NCBI GenBank assembly: GCA_903826205.1
Contig: CAIKDP010000113.1
Span: 1 to 34,100 of the forward strand
Reading direction: 5' to 3'
DNA length: 34,100 nucleotides
Source: Akkermansiaceae bacterium
GTDB lineage: Bacteria; Verrucomicrobiota; Verrucomicrobiia; Verrucomicrobiales; Akkermansiaceae
The number at the start of each line of letters is the position of its first letter. Positions within the stretch are counted from its first letter, which is position 1. Made by a program: the position numbers and the translations under genes. Of the stretch, positions 1 to 8,137 are shown piece by piece. Below the pieces are notes generated by a model. It was not told the DNA's origin. It saw only the letters and a program-made list of their open reading frames with translations, and did not search any database.

Positions 1-1359
1 ATAGAAATTCTGATACCTGCGGCTGGAGAACCACGGCCCGGTGGCGATGACTTTGCCTGGTTCCAATTCTATCGAGAGGTTGCCGGAGAGTTCGCCGGGG
101 TTCAGAATCATGGGCACGAAATAGGCGTCTTCCGGAATCTCGAAGCCGGTGGCAAACATCGCGCCACAGCGGCTATGCTGGTGTTGCACGATGTAATGGG
201 TGTTGTCACCGCCCGTCACGCTCTCCATCCAGACGCAGCGCACGCCCGAGCCCCCAAGGCCATCACTGAGAATGATGGAAAGGACTAACAAGCCGCCCGC
301 CGCCAGTGAGATGAGCGGCGTGGTGAGGAACAAGCGGTGGCGGCGCCGCGCCGCGGCAAACACAAACACATTCAGCGGCCCCACCAAAATCGCAAACCCC
401 AACACCACCGCCAACATGAACCCCGCCGCCAGTTTGGCCGACGGCAGGGCGAAGATGCCCTGCGCGCGGCGTTCCCATTCCCGGACGGTCTTCCCGGTGA
501 TGGCACCTCCCACCCAATCGTTGTTAGCGGCGGCTTTGATATTATCATTGAAGGAGTCCCAATCAGGCGTCGCGTATGTTAGCTTGTCGATGGCACCGCG
601 GCAAACCCCGCCCGTTTCCTGGCCGAGATCGGATTTCGGGGTGTCGATGGCGCTTGGGCTTGCGCCAGGAGTGCTGGACTGGACAAACAGGTGTCCGCCG
701 AGGCGCACCCAGTGTTGGATGGCGGTGCGGGCTGCTGGCGGCAAGCCCCCCCACTCCTGGTCGGAGATGAAGAGACTGTGAAATCCGCAATAAGCACGCC
801 AATCGCCGGGTGCCCGTGCCGATTCGAAGACGACCCCCCTGCCACTGCCAAACCTTGCGACCATTCCCTTAGTCATGAGGATGGACCGCGCAGGATTGGA
901 GGAGCTGCTGCTGGTGTTAAAGGTGGCATTGCCCGTGCCGCCACCTGTGCGGGCGGCCTCCATGGCGTAGTAGGCGTAGCCGCTGGCAAAACCTGACTCG
1001 TCCACCACGCCCATGGGAACCAGCAGGGAGCCGCGCGTGACGACCTTGGGTGGTGACTTGAACTCAAAGCCACTGCGCACGGACGTGTTGCTTTGGTAAT
1101 CCCGCGAGGACAACGAGACCTGCCAAGCTGTTGGGTTCTTGCCCGGGTTTTGCGCTTCAATGTCCACCGGCATGAAACACCATACCGGCCTATCTGAGGA
1201 AGAATCCCACTCGAATGGGCAGCTGAGCGTGATCTCCTCCCCCGCCGGATCGGTGTGTGTTAGAATTTCCTTGCCGCTCCCCATGGCGGCAAGGCCCAGC
1301 CACCCCGCTGACATGCCTAAACGGATCAAAAAGGAATGCCGGTGCCTGGCCATTCGCAT
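1..1359 (-). CDS. Membrane protein with GATase-like segment, 3' end cut by window edge
   Basis: An uninterrupted frame of 453 codons runs leftwards off the window, so the C-terminus is missing. The N-terminus (MRMARHRHSF, then a hydrophobic stretch to about residue 29) looks like a signal or anchor. Residues ~188-222 contain a pattern typical of the amidotransferase-like domains in BatA-type membrane proteins (DWRAYCGFHSLFIS, then GGHLFV). Two membrane segments follow at ~310-330 and ~342-360, separated by a short Arg/His-rich loop, and a soluble tail leads to the edge. It lies downstream of a moxR gene on the same strand, so a role beside that ATPase is likely, but the exact function is unknown. 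The start is uncertain: ATG at 1359 or 1353 is preferred, but the frame stays open to ATGs at 1476, 1482, 1497 and 1521 inside an AT-rich inverted repeat. No convincing ribosome binding site decides it. Confidence 0.72.
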   Translation of the reverse strand, partial: MRMARHRHSFLIRLGMSAGWLGLAAMGSGKEILTHTDPAGEEITLSCPFEWDSSSDRPVWCFMPVDIEAQNPGKNPTAWQVSLSSRDYQSNTSVRSGFEFKSPPKVVTRGSLLVPMGVVDESGFASGYAYYAMEAARTGGGTGNATFNTSSSSSNPARSILMTKGMVARFGSGRGVVFESARAPGDWRAYCGFHSLFISDQEWGGLPPAARTAIQHWVRLGGHLFVQSSTPGASPSAIDTPKSDLGQETGGVCRGAIDKLTYATPDWDSFNDNIKAAANNDWVGGAITGKTVREWERRAQGIFALPSAKLAAGFMLAVVLGFAILVGPLNVFVFAAARRRHRLFLTTPLISLAAGGLLVLSIILSDGLGGSGVRCVWMESVTGGDNTHYIVQHQHSRCGAMFATGFEIPEDAYFVPMILNPGELSGNLSIELEPGKVIATGPWFSSRRYQNFY

Positions 1360-1401
1360 CAACCCGAGGACAGAGTCGGTGATGATGGCGACTCGTTTAT
1401 T

Positions 1402-1545
1402 TCCACTGAAGGCACTGAGCACCGCTGAAACCACTGATGATAAGATAACAACACATAAAATGTCCGTGCCTATCATTTTCATAAACTCAAATTGCATTTC
1501 TATCAGTGCCCTCAGTGTCATCAGTTTTTTCAGTGGTTTATTCCG
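1402..1545. repeat. AT-rich inverted repeat built of CACTGA words
   Basis: The left arm (about 1402-1442) reads as CACTGA/CTGAAA words. The right arm (about 1500-1541) reads as their complement, TCAGTG words. With one gap the arms match at roughly 28 of 39 positions. The centre is AT-rich, unlike the surrounding GC-rich genes. It fills most of the spacer between moxR and the next gene on the minus strand. It shares an architecture (short iterated words forming inverted arms) with the elements at 10111, 12356 and 28997, although the words differ. Confidence 0.6.
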
Positions 1546-1602
1546 CCCGATTTACCCTCAGAATCACACATTTACTGGCAAATCAAGTGTTAGGTCAATG
1601 CC

Positions 1603-2637
1603 TCAGCCATGGGTGGCGGCAAGCGGCGCGGTGTGCAAGGTGCGCGGCAGGTCGGCGGCCGAGGTCGGCACTTCGGCTAACAAGGCGAGCACCACATCGG
1701 TGCTGGTCCGGCCCTCCACCCGCGCCTGATAGTCCAGCAGAATGCGGTGGCGCAACACCGGCAGCGCCACCGCCTTGACGTCCTCGAAGCTGGCATTGGG
1801 CCGTCCGCCGATCAGGGCGCGCGCCTTGGCCGCGGCGGCCAGCGCGAGCGCCGCGCGCGGACTCGCGCCGTAACGGACCTGGGCGGACGCCTTGCTCTGG
1901 CCGGGATGGGTGGCATCCACCAGCCGGGCGATGAAATTGGCCACCACCTCCGGCAGAAACAAGCGCCGCGCCAGATCGATCAACCCCGATAACTCCGCGG
2001 CCGTCATCACCTGAGCCACCACCGGGGGGCGGCCGATCTCGCGGTTGAGCACGATTTTCTGCAGGGTGGCGGAGTCACCGCGGCGCACGTCGAGTTTGAA
2101 CAAAAAGCGGTCGAGTTGGGCTTCCGGCAGCGGATAGGTGCCCTCCAGTTCGATCGGGTTCTGGGTGGCGAGGACAAAGAACGGTTGCGGCAGCGGGTGG
2201 GTCTCACCTAACACGGTCACATGACCTTCCTGCATGGCTTCCAGCAACGCCGACTGCGTCTTGGGTGAGGCGCGGTTGATTTCATCGGCCAGCACCAGCG
2301 ACGCGAAGAGCGGTCCGGGTTGGAACACGAATGAGCGCCTGCCGTCCACTTCCTGCAGCACCGGGTTGCCGGTGATGTCGCCCGGCAGCAGGTCGGGCGT
2401 GAACTGCACGCGCTTGGTCTGCATGCCGATGGCACCGGACAAGCCCTTGACCAACTCGGTTTTACCCAGTCCGGGCAACCCTTCCAACAGCAGGTGGCCG
2501 CGTGCTAACAGGCCGGTGACCACCGCCTCGATCAAGTCCTCCTGCCCGTAGAGCACCTCGTTCATGGCCTCCAACAACGCCCGCACCTTGGCGGATCCAG
2601 CGGCAATCTCGGCGTCGGTCGGGAGCGAATGAGTCAT
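1603..2637 (-). CDS. MoxR-family AAA+ ATPase
   Basis: The 344-residue protein is of usual MoxR length. Visible motifs are Walker A GLPGLGKT (53-60), Walker B LVLADE (114-119) followed by the MoxR signature INRASPKTQSALLEAMQE, sensor 1 ATQN (157-160) and the arginine in LDRF (177). MoxR ATPases act as chaperones that help fold or activate partner proteins, often with vWA domains, encoded beside them. Here the neighbours are a coiled-coil membrane protein upstream (58-bp gap) and a GATase-like membrane protein downstream, so the three probably form one operon. No DUF58 or vWA gene is visible; it may lie beyond the left edge. The ATG at 2637 begins just before the conserved helical N-terminus. 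The family call is secure; the substrate is unknown. Confidence 0.95.
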   Translation of the reverse strand: MTHSLPTDAEIAAGSAKVRALLEAMNEVLYGQEDLIEAVVTGLLARGHLLLEGLPGLGKTELVKGLSGAIGMQTKRVQFTPDLLPGDITGNPVLQEVDGRRSFVFQPGPLFASLVLADEINRASPKTQSALLEAMQEGHVTVLGETHPLPQPFFVLATQNPIELEGTYPLPEAQLDRFLFKLDVRRGDSATLQKIVLNREIGRPPVVAQVMTAAELSGLIDLARRLFLPEVVANFIARLVDATHPGQSKASAQVRYGASPRAALALAAAAKARALIGGRPNASFEDVKAVALPVLRHRILLDYQARVEGRTSTDVVLALLAEVPTSAADLPRTLHTAPLAATHG

Positions 2638-2695
2638 GGGGTTGGCGGGATTCTAACGTGACCGGCCAAGGATGGAAGATTTGTTTTTTGGGCAG

Positions 2696-3994
2696 TTACT
2701 CGAAAAATTTCTTTACGCTCTCCTGTTCGCGGGGGTGGAGCGACTCTTGCCAGGTGCTGCCGCCGCCGCCCTGGACGTCGGCCTTGCCACTGGTGCGCAG
2801 TGCCGGGCTGGTCATCTCGACCTCGTGCTTGGAATCAGTGACATCAAGGACATCACCGGGCAGCGCGCGGGTCAGATCGCCGGAATCCAACACTTGCGGC
2901 TGCGCGGCCGCCACCTCGTTGGCTGGCTCGCCAAACATCTCCGGTGTGGTGCCCGGCCCGCGATCCACCCCGCCCTTGCCGGGACCGTCGCTAGATTCCG
3001 TTAGAACCGCCTCCCCCTCCTGCTGCTGGCCATCGCCCGCCTTGCGGCAGAGACACTTGCCGAGGGCCTCCGCCTTGTCTTTCATCCCCTGCATGAGCTG
3101 CTCCATTTGCGCCTTGTCGAGTTGCCGGAGTTGTTTGGGATCAATGTTGCGGAGTTGCTCCAGCAACTCCTTGTTAGGTTTCATGCCGCCGGCCTGCATG
3201 CCTTGCACGGCTTGCTTGAACTGGTCTTGCAAGCCCGCCCGCGTTGGCGCGGGCAACTCGCCCGCGGCGTCGCCCGCGAGCCGGGTGGCGCTTTGTGCCG
3301 CCATCCGCAATTGGCGTTGCAGTTCGGCCATCGCCTGCAGATGTGACTCGCGCAGCTTGTCGGTGGCCTCCAATGAGGCATGGGAAAACCACTTGCCCGC
3401 CGCCTGCGCCCGCAGCTCCGCGATGCGCTGCTGCGTTTCATCCAACGATTCCGGGGCCACCGCGTCCTGGCGCGCCAACTCGCGCAGGTCATCCTCGGTG
3501 GCGGCCCAGGCCGCCGGTTCGTCCGGTGCCGCCGGCAGCATGCGGGCCTTGACCGGCACCCACATGGCTGCGGCCAGCAACGCCGCGGCGGCCAGCAACG
3601 GCAGGAATGTGTTAGAAAACGACCAGCGGATGCCATCGTCAGCGCGGTCCGGCAGCGGCGGCCAGGGGCAGACCCCGGCGGCGGCCGTGCTCAGGCGGTT
3701 GTGCAGGCCGAGTTGCGCCTCCAATCTAACCAGCGCATCGCCGGCGGTCACAAAGCGGCGTCTGGCCAGCCACCACGACCCCGGCACAATCACGGCCAGC
3801 GCCGCGCCCGTCACCCAGGCCAACCCGGGCGGTGCCGCCTCCGGCCACACGCGCCGCGCCCACAAGGCCGGGCCGAGCAAGCCCAATGCCACGCCCACCA
3901 CGGGGGTCGCGCAAACCTGCAAGCACCAGCCGCAGTTGATCTTGCGGCGGGTCTGTCGCGCGCGGCGCTGCCAGCGCTCGGATGGGGTAGCCAT
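2696..3994 (-). CDS. Membrane-anchored coiled-coil protein (DUF4175-like)
   Basis: The 432-residue protein has a basic N-terminus (ERWQRRARQTRRK), two closely spaced membrane segments within residues ~25-77 and a third near 130-148. A long charged, Gln/Glu-rich helical region follows (about 165-320), and then a low-complexity Gly/Pro/Ser tail. This layout resembles the DUF4175-type proteins found next to MoxR genes, but that is recognition by architecture only. It is probably an integral membrane partner of the MoxR ATPase encoded 58 bp downstream. A cysteine pair (CLCRKAG) near residue 325 is unexplained. The ATG at 3994 directly precedes the basic segment. The large reading frame on the opposite strand of this gene is a shadow caused by high GC. 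Confidence 0.75.
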   Translation of the reverse strand: MATPSERWQRRARQTRRKINCGWCLQVCATPVVGVALGLLGPALWARRVWPEAAPPGLAWVTGAALAVIVPGSWWLARRRFVTAGDALVRLEAQLGLHNRLSTAAAGVCPWPPLPDRADDGIRWSFSNTFLPLLAAAALLAAAMWVPVKARMLPAAPDEPAAWAATEDDLRELARQDAVAPESLDETQQRIAELRAQAAGKWFSHASLEATDKLRESHLQAMAELQRQLRMAAQSATRLAGDAAGELPAPTRAGLQDQFKQAVQGMQAGGMKPNKELLEQLRNIDPKQLRQLDKAQMEQLMQGMKDKAEALGKCLCRKAGDGQQQEGEAVLTESSDGPGKGGVDRGPGTTPEMFGEPANEVAAAQPQVLDSGDLTRALPGDVLDVTDSKHEVEMTSPALRTSGKADVQGGGGSTWQESLHPREQESVKKFFE

Positions 3995-4084
3995 GGCGCA
4001 CCGAGCATGGCCGGATCCACCCGCACCACAAGCGCGAACTTACGCGCGCAGGGACGCGACCAGGGCAATTCATTCGCGGGCGTT

Positions 4085-4120
4085 CGGCAGGATGCCGGAC
4101 GCAGCCGCCAGGATGGCGGC
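4085..4120. other. Two small GC hairpins downstream of metG
   Basis: The 156-bp gap between metG and the next minus-strand gene holds two short dyads: CGGCA with TGCCG around 4085-4098, and GCCGCC (4104-4109) with GGCGGC (4115-4120). Both loops contain GGA(T). No T-tract follows on the minus strand, so an intrinsic terminator is not demonstrated. The rest of the gap shows nothing recognisable. Confidence 0.3.
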
Positions 4121-4150
4121 GCTCCCCGGTGCTTCCCCGCGCAGCCATGG

Positions 4151-5722
4151 CTATTCCTCGACCACGATGCGCGGGAACACCGGCTTGGGCTTGCCGATGG
4201 CGTGGCCGTCCGGCAGCAGGCCCCAGCGCAGGTCGGCGAGCTTGATGGTTGTTAGGGAAGGCAGGTTGAGTTGTGCGGCGAGCTTGGCGGCGGCATCCGG
4301 CAGGACCGGGGAGAGCAGCACGGCGGCGTGGGCGACGCTTTCGGCCAGGTGATAGAGCACGGTGGCGAGGCGCTCCGCGTTGGCGGGATCCTTGTTGAGT
4401 TCCCAAGGTTTCATGCGCTCGGCGTAGCCATTGCAATGGACCACGTGGCGGCTGATGGCCTCCAGCGCGTGCGAGACGTCGCATTCATCCATGGCGGCTT
4501 GATAGGCCGCGGTTGATTCCGTTAGGGATGCTTGCAGCGCCTCATCATCGGCGGTGAGTGGCGCGCCGTGGTGGAGGATGCCGGCGGTGAAGCGCTGGCT
4601 CATGTTGAGGGCGCGGTTGCAAAGGTTGCCGAGTTCGTTGGCGAGCTCGGTGTTGAAGAGCATGATGAGGCGCTCAAGGTCAAAATCGGAGTCCTTGCCG
4701 GTGACGATGTCGCGGACGAGGTAATAGCGGAGGGCATCGACGCCGAACGTGTCGGCGAGGGCATCGGGATCGACGATGTTGCCGGTGGACTTGGAGAGTT
4801 TGTCGCCGCCCTTGCTGTTCCAGAAGCCGTGGACGAGGAGGCGCGGGATATGGGCATCGGCAAAGCCCATGGCGTGCAGCATGCACAGCCAATAAATGCC
4901 ATGGGCGGGGACCAGAATATCCTTGCCGATGAGGTTGGTGGCGCGACGGCCACCGACGTTCCAAAGTTTGTCGAAATCCGGCAGGCCGGCGTCCGGCGCG
5001 GCGTGATAGCCGGCGAACGAGATATAGTTGATGAGCGCGTCGAACCAGACGTAGGTGACGTAGTTAGAGTCAAAGGGCAATTCGATGCCCCAGCGCAGGC
5101 GTTCCTTGGGTCGGGAGATGCACAGGTCGGTGCCGATGGAGCGTTCGAGGGCATTGAGCAACTCGGCCTTGCGGAAAGCCGGGGTGATGACGTCCGGGTT
5201 GTTCTCAATGAAATCCTTGAGCCACGCGGTGTGATCGCTGAGGCGGAAATACCAGTTCTCTTCCTCGATGACGGTCACCTCGCCCCACTGCGGGCCGAAG
5301 TTGCCGGACTCATCACGATCACGGTCCTGCAGGAATTGCTCCTGGCGCACCGAGTAGTGGCCGGAGTGGGTCTTCTTGTAAAGCTGGCCACTTTGTTGGA
5401 GTGCGTTGAGGATGGACTGGACGCAGGCAATGTGGCGCGGATCCGTGGTCTCCGCCCATCCATCGTAATGCACCCCGAGTTTTTCCCACAGCTTGAGAAA
5501 CTTCCTGGTGGTGCGCTTGACGAAGGTGGCGGGATGCACCCCCTCCTTTTCGGCGGTCTGTTGGACTTTCTGGCCGTGCTGGTCCACGCCTGTTAGAAAA
5601 TACGCCTCCTCGCCGCGCAAGCGGCGGTAGCGGATGATCACATCGGCGAGCACCTTTTCATAGGCATGGCCGATGTGCGGCGCGCCGTTGGTGTAATCGA
5701 TGGCGGTGGTGAGGTAGAACAC
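4151..5722 (-). CDS. metG: Methionyl-tRNA synthetase
   Basis: This class I aminoacyl-tRNA synthetase charges tRNA-Met with methionine in the cytosol. The signature HIGH is at residues 16-19 and the KMSKS variant KLSKS at 308-312. The segment WFDALINYI (226-234) and the anticodon-binding helical domain after ~370 also fit. At 523 residues it is the short form without the C-terminal tRNA-binding (EMAP-like) domain. The zinc-knuckle cysteines of the longer class appear to be absent: the corresponding segment reads HYSVRQEQFL. The chosen start is GTG at 5722, giving MFYLTTAIDY, the usual N-terminus of the family. The frame remains open to 6031, but the extension is repeat sequence and an out-of-frame reading of the upstream gene. 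No clear ribosome binding site is seen. Confidence 0.95.
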   Translation of the reverse strand: MFYLTTAIDYTNGAPHIGHAYEKVLADVIIRYRRLRGEEAYFLTGVDQHGQKVQQTAEKEGVHPATFVKRTTRKFLKLWEKLGVHYDGWAETTDPRHIACVQSILNALQQSGQLYKKTHSGHYSVRQEQFLQDRDRDESGNFGPQWGEVTVIEEENWYFRLSDHTAWLKDFIENNPDVITPAFRKAELLNALERSIGTDLCISRPKERLRWGIELPFDSNYVTYVWFDALINYISFAGYHAAPDAGLPDFDKLWNVGGRRATNLIGKDILVPAHGIYWLCMLHAMGFADAHIPRLLVHGFWNSKGGDKLSKSTGNIVDPDALADTFGVDALRYYLVRDIVTGKDSDFDLERLIMLFNTELANELGNLCNRALNMSQRFTAGILHHGAPLTADDEALQASLTESTAAYQAAMDECDVSHALEAISRHVVHCNGYAERMKPWELNKDPANAERLATVLYHLAESVAHAAVLLSPVLPDAAAKLAAQLNLPSLTTIKLADLRWGLLPDGHAIGKPKPVFPRIVVEE

Positions 5723-5730
5723 GGGGGCCG

Positions 5731-5770
5731 GTAAGTGAAGAAGTAAGTAGGTGAAGAAGTAAGTAAGTGA
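5731..5770. repeat. GTAAGTGAAGAA short tandem repeat
   Basis: The spacer between the PpiD-like gene and metG contains about two and a half copies of a 16-bp unit composed of AAGTGAAGAAGTAAGT-like words. It lies immediately upstream of the metG start codon on the coding strand and contains no stop in the metG frame. A CCGCT/AGCGG palindrome (5796-5806) lies just beyond it, near the stop codon of the upstream gene. Confidence 0.65.
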
Positions 5771-5813
5771 AAAACTCACAACCCATGGTTCATGACCGCT
5801 GAGCGGCGGCAGC

Positions 5814-7490
5814 CTAGCGCTGTTTGTAGAGTTGCTCGACCTTGGCGAGCTCGATGCGGGTGGCCAGCCAGGAATCAAAGACGAGGGTTTCGTTTTGGTT
5901 GCAGGCGGAGGTGACCGCGGCATCGATGCTGGCGGCGCTGTTGGGGTCCTTGACCACCTCGCGTTTGACGACGTGGAGGATGAAGGCGCGGTCGGATTCG
6001 AGGATGGGCTCGGCAAGGGCACCGGGGTCAATGGTGGAAGCCGCTTGGAAGAGGTTTTGCGGCTCGCTGGCCCCCTCCGGTTTGTAGCTGCTGGTGATGG
6101 CCTTGACGGATTTGGTTTCGGTCAGGCCGGCCTCCTTGGCGGCATCGGCGAAGGACTTGCCGGCGGCCAAGCTGGCCTTGATCTTGGTGATGGCCTCCTC
6201 GGCGGCGGCCTTCATGTCGGCGGCGGCCTTTTCCGCGATGAATTTGGCGCGGGCATCGGCGCGGGCTTCCGGATAGGTTTTCTCGCGGGCTTTTTCCTCG
6301 CCATCGAGGCGTGCGACGAGCCATTGGTTTTCGCCGACCGGAATGGGTTGCGAGAATTTTGACAGAGGATCGGAGGTTGCCTGGATGCGGAAGAGTTCAT
6401 CGACGGCCTTGCCGCTGCGGCTGGCGGCACGCACCTTGATGGCCAGATCGGCAGGAGCCTCGTCGAGGGTGAACAGATCGGTGGTTTTGATTTCCCATTG
6501 GTTGGTCTTGGCAAGCTCCTCGAAGTCGGCGCCTTTCGATTGTTCGAGCTGGAAAATGAATTCGTCCACAAGGCCGTCGGTCTCGAGTTGTTTCTTGCGG
6601 GTTTCCTCGGCGCGAGCGGCGGCTTTCTGGGCCTTGTCCTCTTCCTTTTTCTTGCGGGCGGCGGCCTTGGCTTCGTCGGTGGCGGCGGCTTCACTGAGGG
6701 ATTCCGGGGCCTCGGGTTCGGCGGCAGGATCGGCTGACAGGGCCGGCGTGACGAGGATGTAGGAGAATTTCCGGCGCGGGCTGGTCATGAAGTTGTCAGC
6801 GATGGGCTTCCAATAGGCTTTGATCTCCTCTTCGGTCGGTTGGATTTTATCCTCAAAGGGGGTGAGGTTGAGGCGGGCCAGGTCGGCGGTGATTTGCTGT
6901 TTGCCGAGAGCCAGGGTTTTGGCGACCGCCTCGCGGTCGGTGCCCAGACCGGCATTGAGAATGGCCTTGAGTTTGCGGGAGGCCAGAATGTCCGAGGCAA
7001 GGTCAAGGAGATCGTTTTCCGTCATGCCGAGGCGGCCCAACGATTTGTCAATGAACTCGCGGTATTTTTTCTCATCAAACGCCTGGTCCGGGCCGGCAAA
7101 CGCTTTCATTGAACGAATGAAGGCGGAGACCTCCACATCACCCGGATAGATGCCGAATTCACCCTTGGCATCGCGCAATAACATGCGGCCAATGAAAAAC
7201 TTCTCCGCCAGGTCGTTTTCGGATTTGGCGCCTTTGGCGAGTTCAAACACAAACTGATAGGGGGTGAAATCGCCGGAGCGCAGGATCATCTGGGCGAGCG
7301 TGACCGGACTGCTTCCCAGCTTGCTGAACTCCCGGTTATCGTAGGATTTTCCGGCAATGCGCAGGATCGCGCTGCCGCCGCCCGCCGAGTTTCTGCTGCC
7401 ACGGGAAAAATCGCCGAAAACAAATGCCGCCGCCACGAGAACCAGCCCAAAGACCAGCAATCCCTTGTATCTGTGAATTTTTTCGATCAT
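5814..7490 (-). CDS. PpiD/SurA-like membrane-anchored periplasmic chaperone
   Basis: The 558-residue protein starts with a short cytoplasmic segment (MIEKIHRYKG), one membrane anchor at ~10-27, and then a large extracytoplasmic part. The N-terminal helical SurA_N-like region contains FDEKKYREFI, typical of the chaperone core of PpiD. A Lys/Glu/Ala-rich coiled segment lies around residues 270-310. The parvulin-type isomerase domain is hard to see and may be degenerate. Such proteins assist folding of secreted and outer-membrane proteins at the membrane. The C-terminal region (ARADARAKFIAEKAAAD onward) is again helical and typical of the family. The ATG at 7490 precedes the anchor. The stop codon is TAG. 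Isomerase activity is doubtful; a chaperone role is the safer inference. Confidence 0.85.
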   Translation of the reverse strand: MIEKIHRYKGLLVFGLVLVAAAFVFGDFSRGSRNSAGGGSAILRIAGKSYDNREFSKLGSSPVTLAQMILRSGDFTPYQFVFELAKGAKSENDLAEKFFIGRMLLRDAKGEFGIYPGDVEVSAFIRSMKAFAGPDQAFDEKKYREFIDKSLGRLGMTENDLLDLASDILASRKLKAILNAGLGTDREAVAKTLALGKQQITADLARLNLTPFEDKIQPTEEEIKAYWKPIADNFMTSPRRKFSYILVTPALSADPAAEPEAPESLSEAAATDEAKAAARKKKEEDKAQKAAARAEETRKKQLETDGLVDEFIFQLEQSKGADFEELAKTNQWEIKTTDLFTLDEAPADLAIKVRAASRSGKAVDELFRIQATSDPLSKFSQPIPVGENQWLVARLDGEEKAREKTYPEARADARAKFIAEKAAADMKAAAEEAITKIKASLAAGKSFADAAKEAGLTETKSVKAITSSYKPEGASEPQNLFQAASTIDPGALAEPILESDRAFILHVVKREVVKDPNSAASIDAAVTSACNQNETLVFDSWLATRIELAKVEQLYKQR

Positions 7491-7591
7491 GAGATGGGGC
7501 CTGATGTTACTCCAGGCGCAGAGAGTTAAATGCGGACCGGGCCGGGCATCAATCGTAATTTATGCTTTGGGCGAGATTCATGGCGCGAGCC

Positions 7592-7729
7592 GGAGTGCGG
7601 CAGCTGGCGGGCGCCCGGCGAAGCCAGCTTGTTGGCGAGGCTCGCCGCGCCACCGCACGCCCACGCTGGCCTCCCTCCCCATGGAGCAAGCTCCATTTTC
7701 CTCCCGGCGGGGGCGAGCCCCCGCACTCC
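7592..7729. repeat. Compact multi-hairpin element with inverted ends
   Basis: The 9-bp ends GGAGTGCGG (7592-7600) and CCGCACTCC (7721-7729) are perfect inverted repeats. Between them lie several tight hairpins: AGCTGGC (7602-7608) with GCCAGCT (7623-7629), enclosing a smaller GGCGAAGCC fold; GGCGAG-G-CTCGCC (7634-7646); ATGGAGC-AA-GCTCCAT (7681-7696); and GCGGGGGC-GA-GCCCCCGC (about 7706-7723), which overlaps the right end. It sits just downstream of the FmdB-like gene stop, in the 244-bp gap before the PpiD-like gene. It resembles REP/BIME-type palindromic elements more than a single terminator. No coding function is apparent. Confidence 0.75.
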
Positions 7730-7734
7730 AGCCC

Positions 7735-8040
7735 TCACTCGGCGGCTTTCGCCGGGGCGGGCGCGGGGCTGGCGGCGGGCGCCGTGTCGGTCTTGGGCGC
7801 GCATTCCTTGGGGGCCGCGCCGGTGTCGGACTTGGCGCTCGCCTGATAGGACGAGGAGCGGTAGTCGGTTTGATAGAACCCGGAGCCCTTGAAAATGATG
7901 CCCGCACCGGTCCCCAGCAGGCGTTTGACCTGGCCGCCACAGGGTTGTTGCGGGCAATGTTCCAGCTTGGCATCGTTCATGCTCTGAACCACCTCGAAAC
8001 GGGTTCCACATTTTTGACATTCGTAATCGTACGTTGGCAT
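7735..8040 (-). CDS. FmdB-family zinc-ribbon protein
   Basis: The 101-residue protein starts MPTYDYECQKCG, the canonical N-terminus of the FmdB/CxxC regulatory family. The first cysteine pair is CQKC (8-11); the second is spaced C-x5-C in HCPQQPCGG, a slightly longer loop than the usual CxxC. A conserved GSGFYQTDYR segment follows. The Ala/Pro-rich tail from ~75 is low complexity. These small proteins bind zinc, but their precise role is unsettled; family members were named as regulators. The ATG at 8040 fixes the family N-terminus even though the frame is open further upstream. The gene is divergent from the L,D-transpeptidase gene with only ~97 bp between starts, so their promoters must overlap or lie back to back. 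Confidence 0.9.
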   Translation of the reverse strand: MPTYDYECQKCGTRFEVVQSMNDAKLEHCPQQPCGGQVKRLLGTGAGIIFKGSGFYQTDYRSSSYQASAKSDTGAAPKECAPKTDTAPAASPAPAPAKAAE

Positions 8041-8137
8041 GGGGCAGGACGGACATAGCACCTTTTCCGGCGTGTGCAACCCCTGCTTTCTGAGGTCTTG
8101 ACCTGACGCCGGGATGGCATCACATTGCGCGCGTCCC

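Noticed and set aside
2658..4352. Long plus-strand reading frame of 564 codons opposite the MoxR partner gene
   Set aside because: It is Ser/Arg/Ala/Pro-rich without domains and lies antisense to a gene with good membrane and coiled-coil structure and codon pattern; it is a high-GC shadow.
5723..6031. N-terminal extension of metG by about 100 residues
   Set aside because: The extension translates repeat sequence and an out-of-frame part of the upstream gene; MetG homologues begin at the FYLTTAIDYTNG segment.
7491..7734. A small gene in the gap after the FmdB-like gene
   Set aside because: Open frames exist on both strands, but the sequence is dominated by palindromes and gives no recognisable protein.
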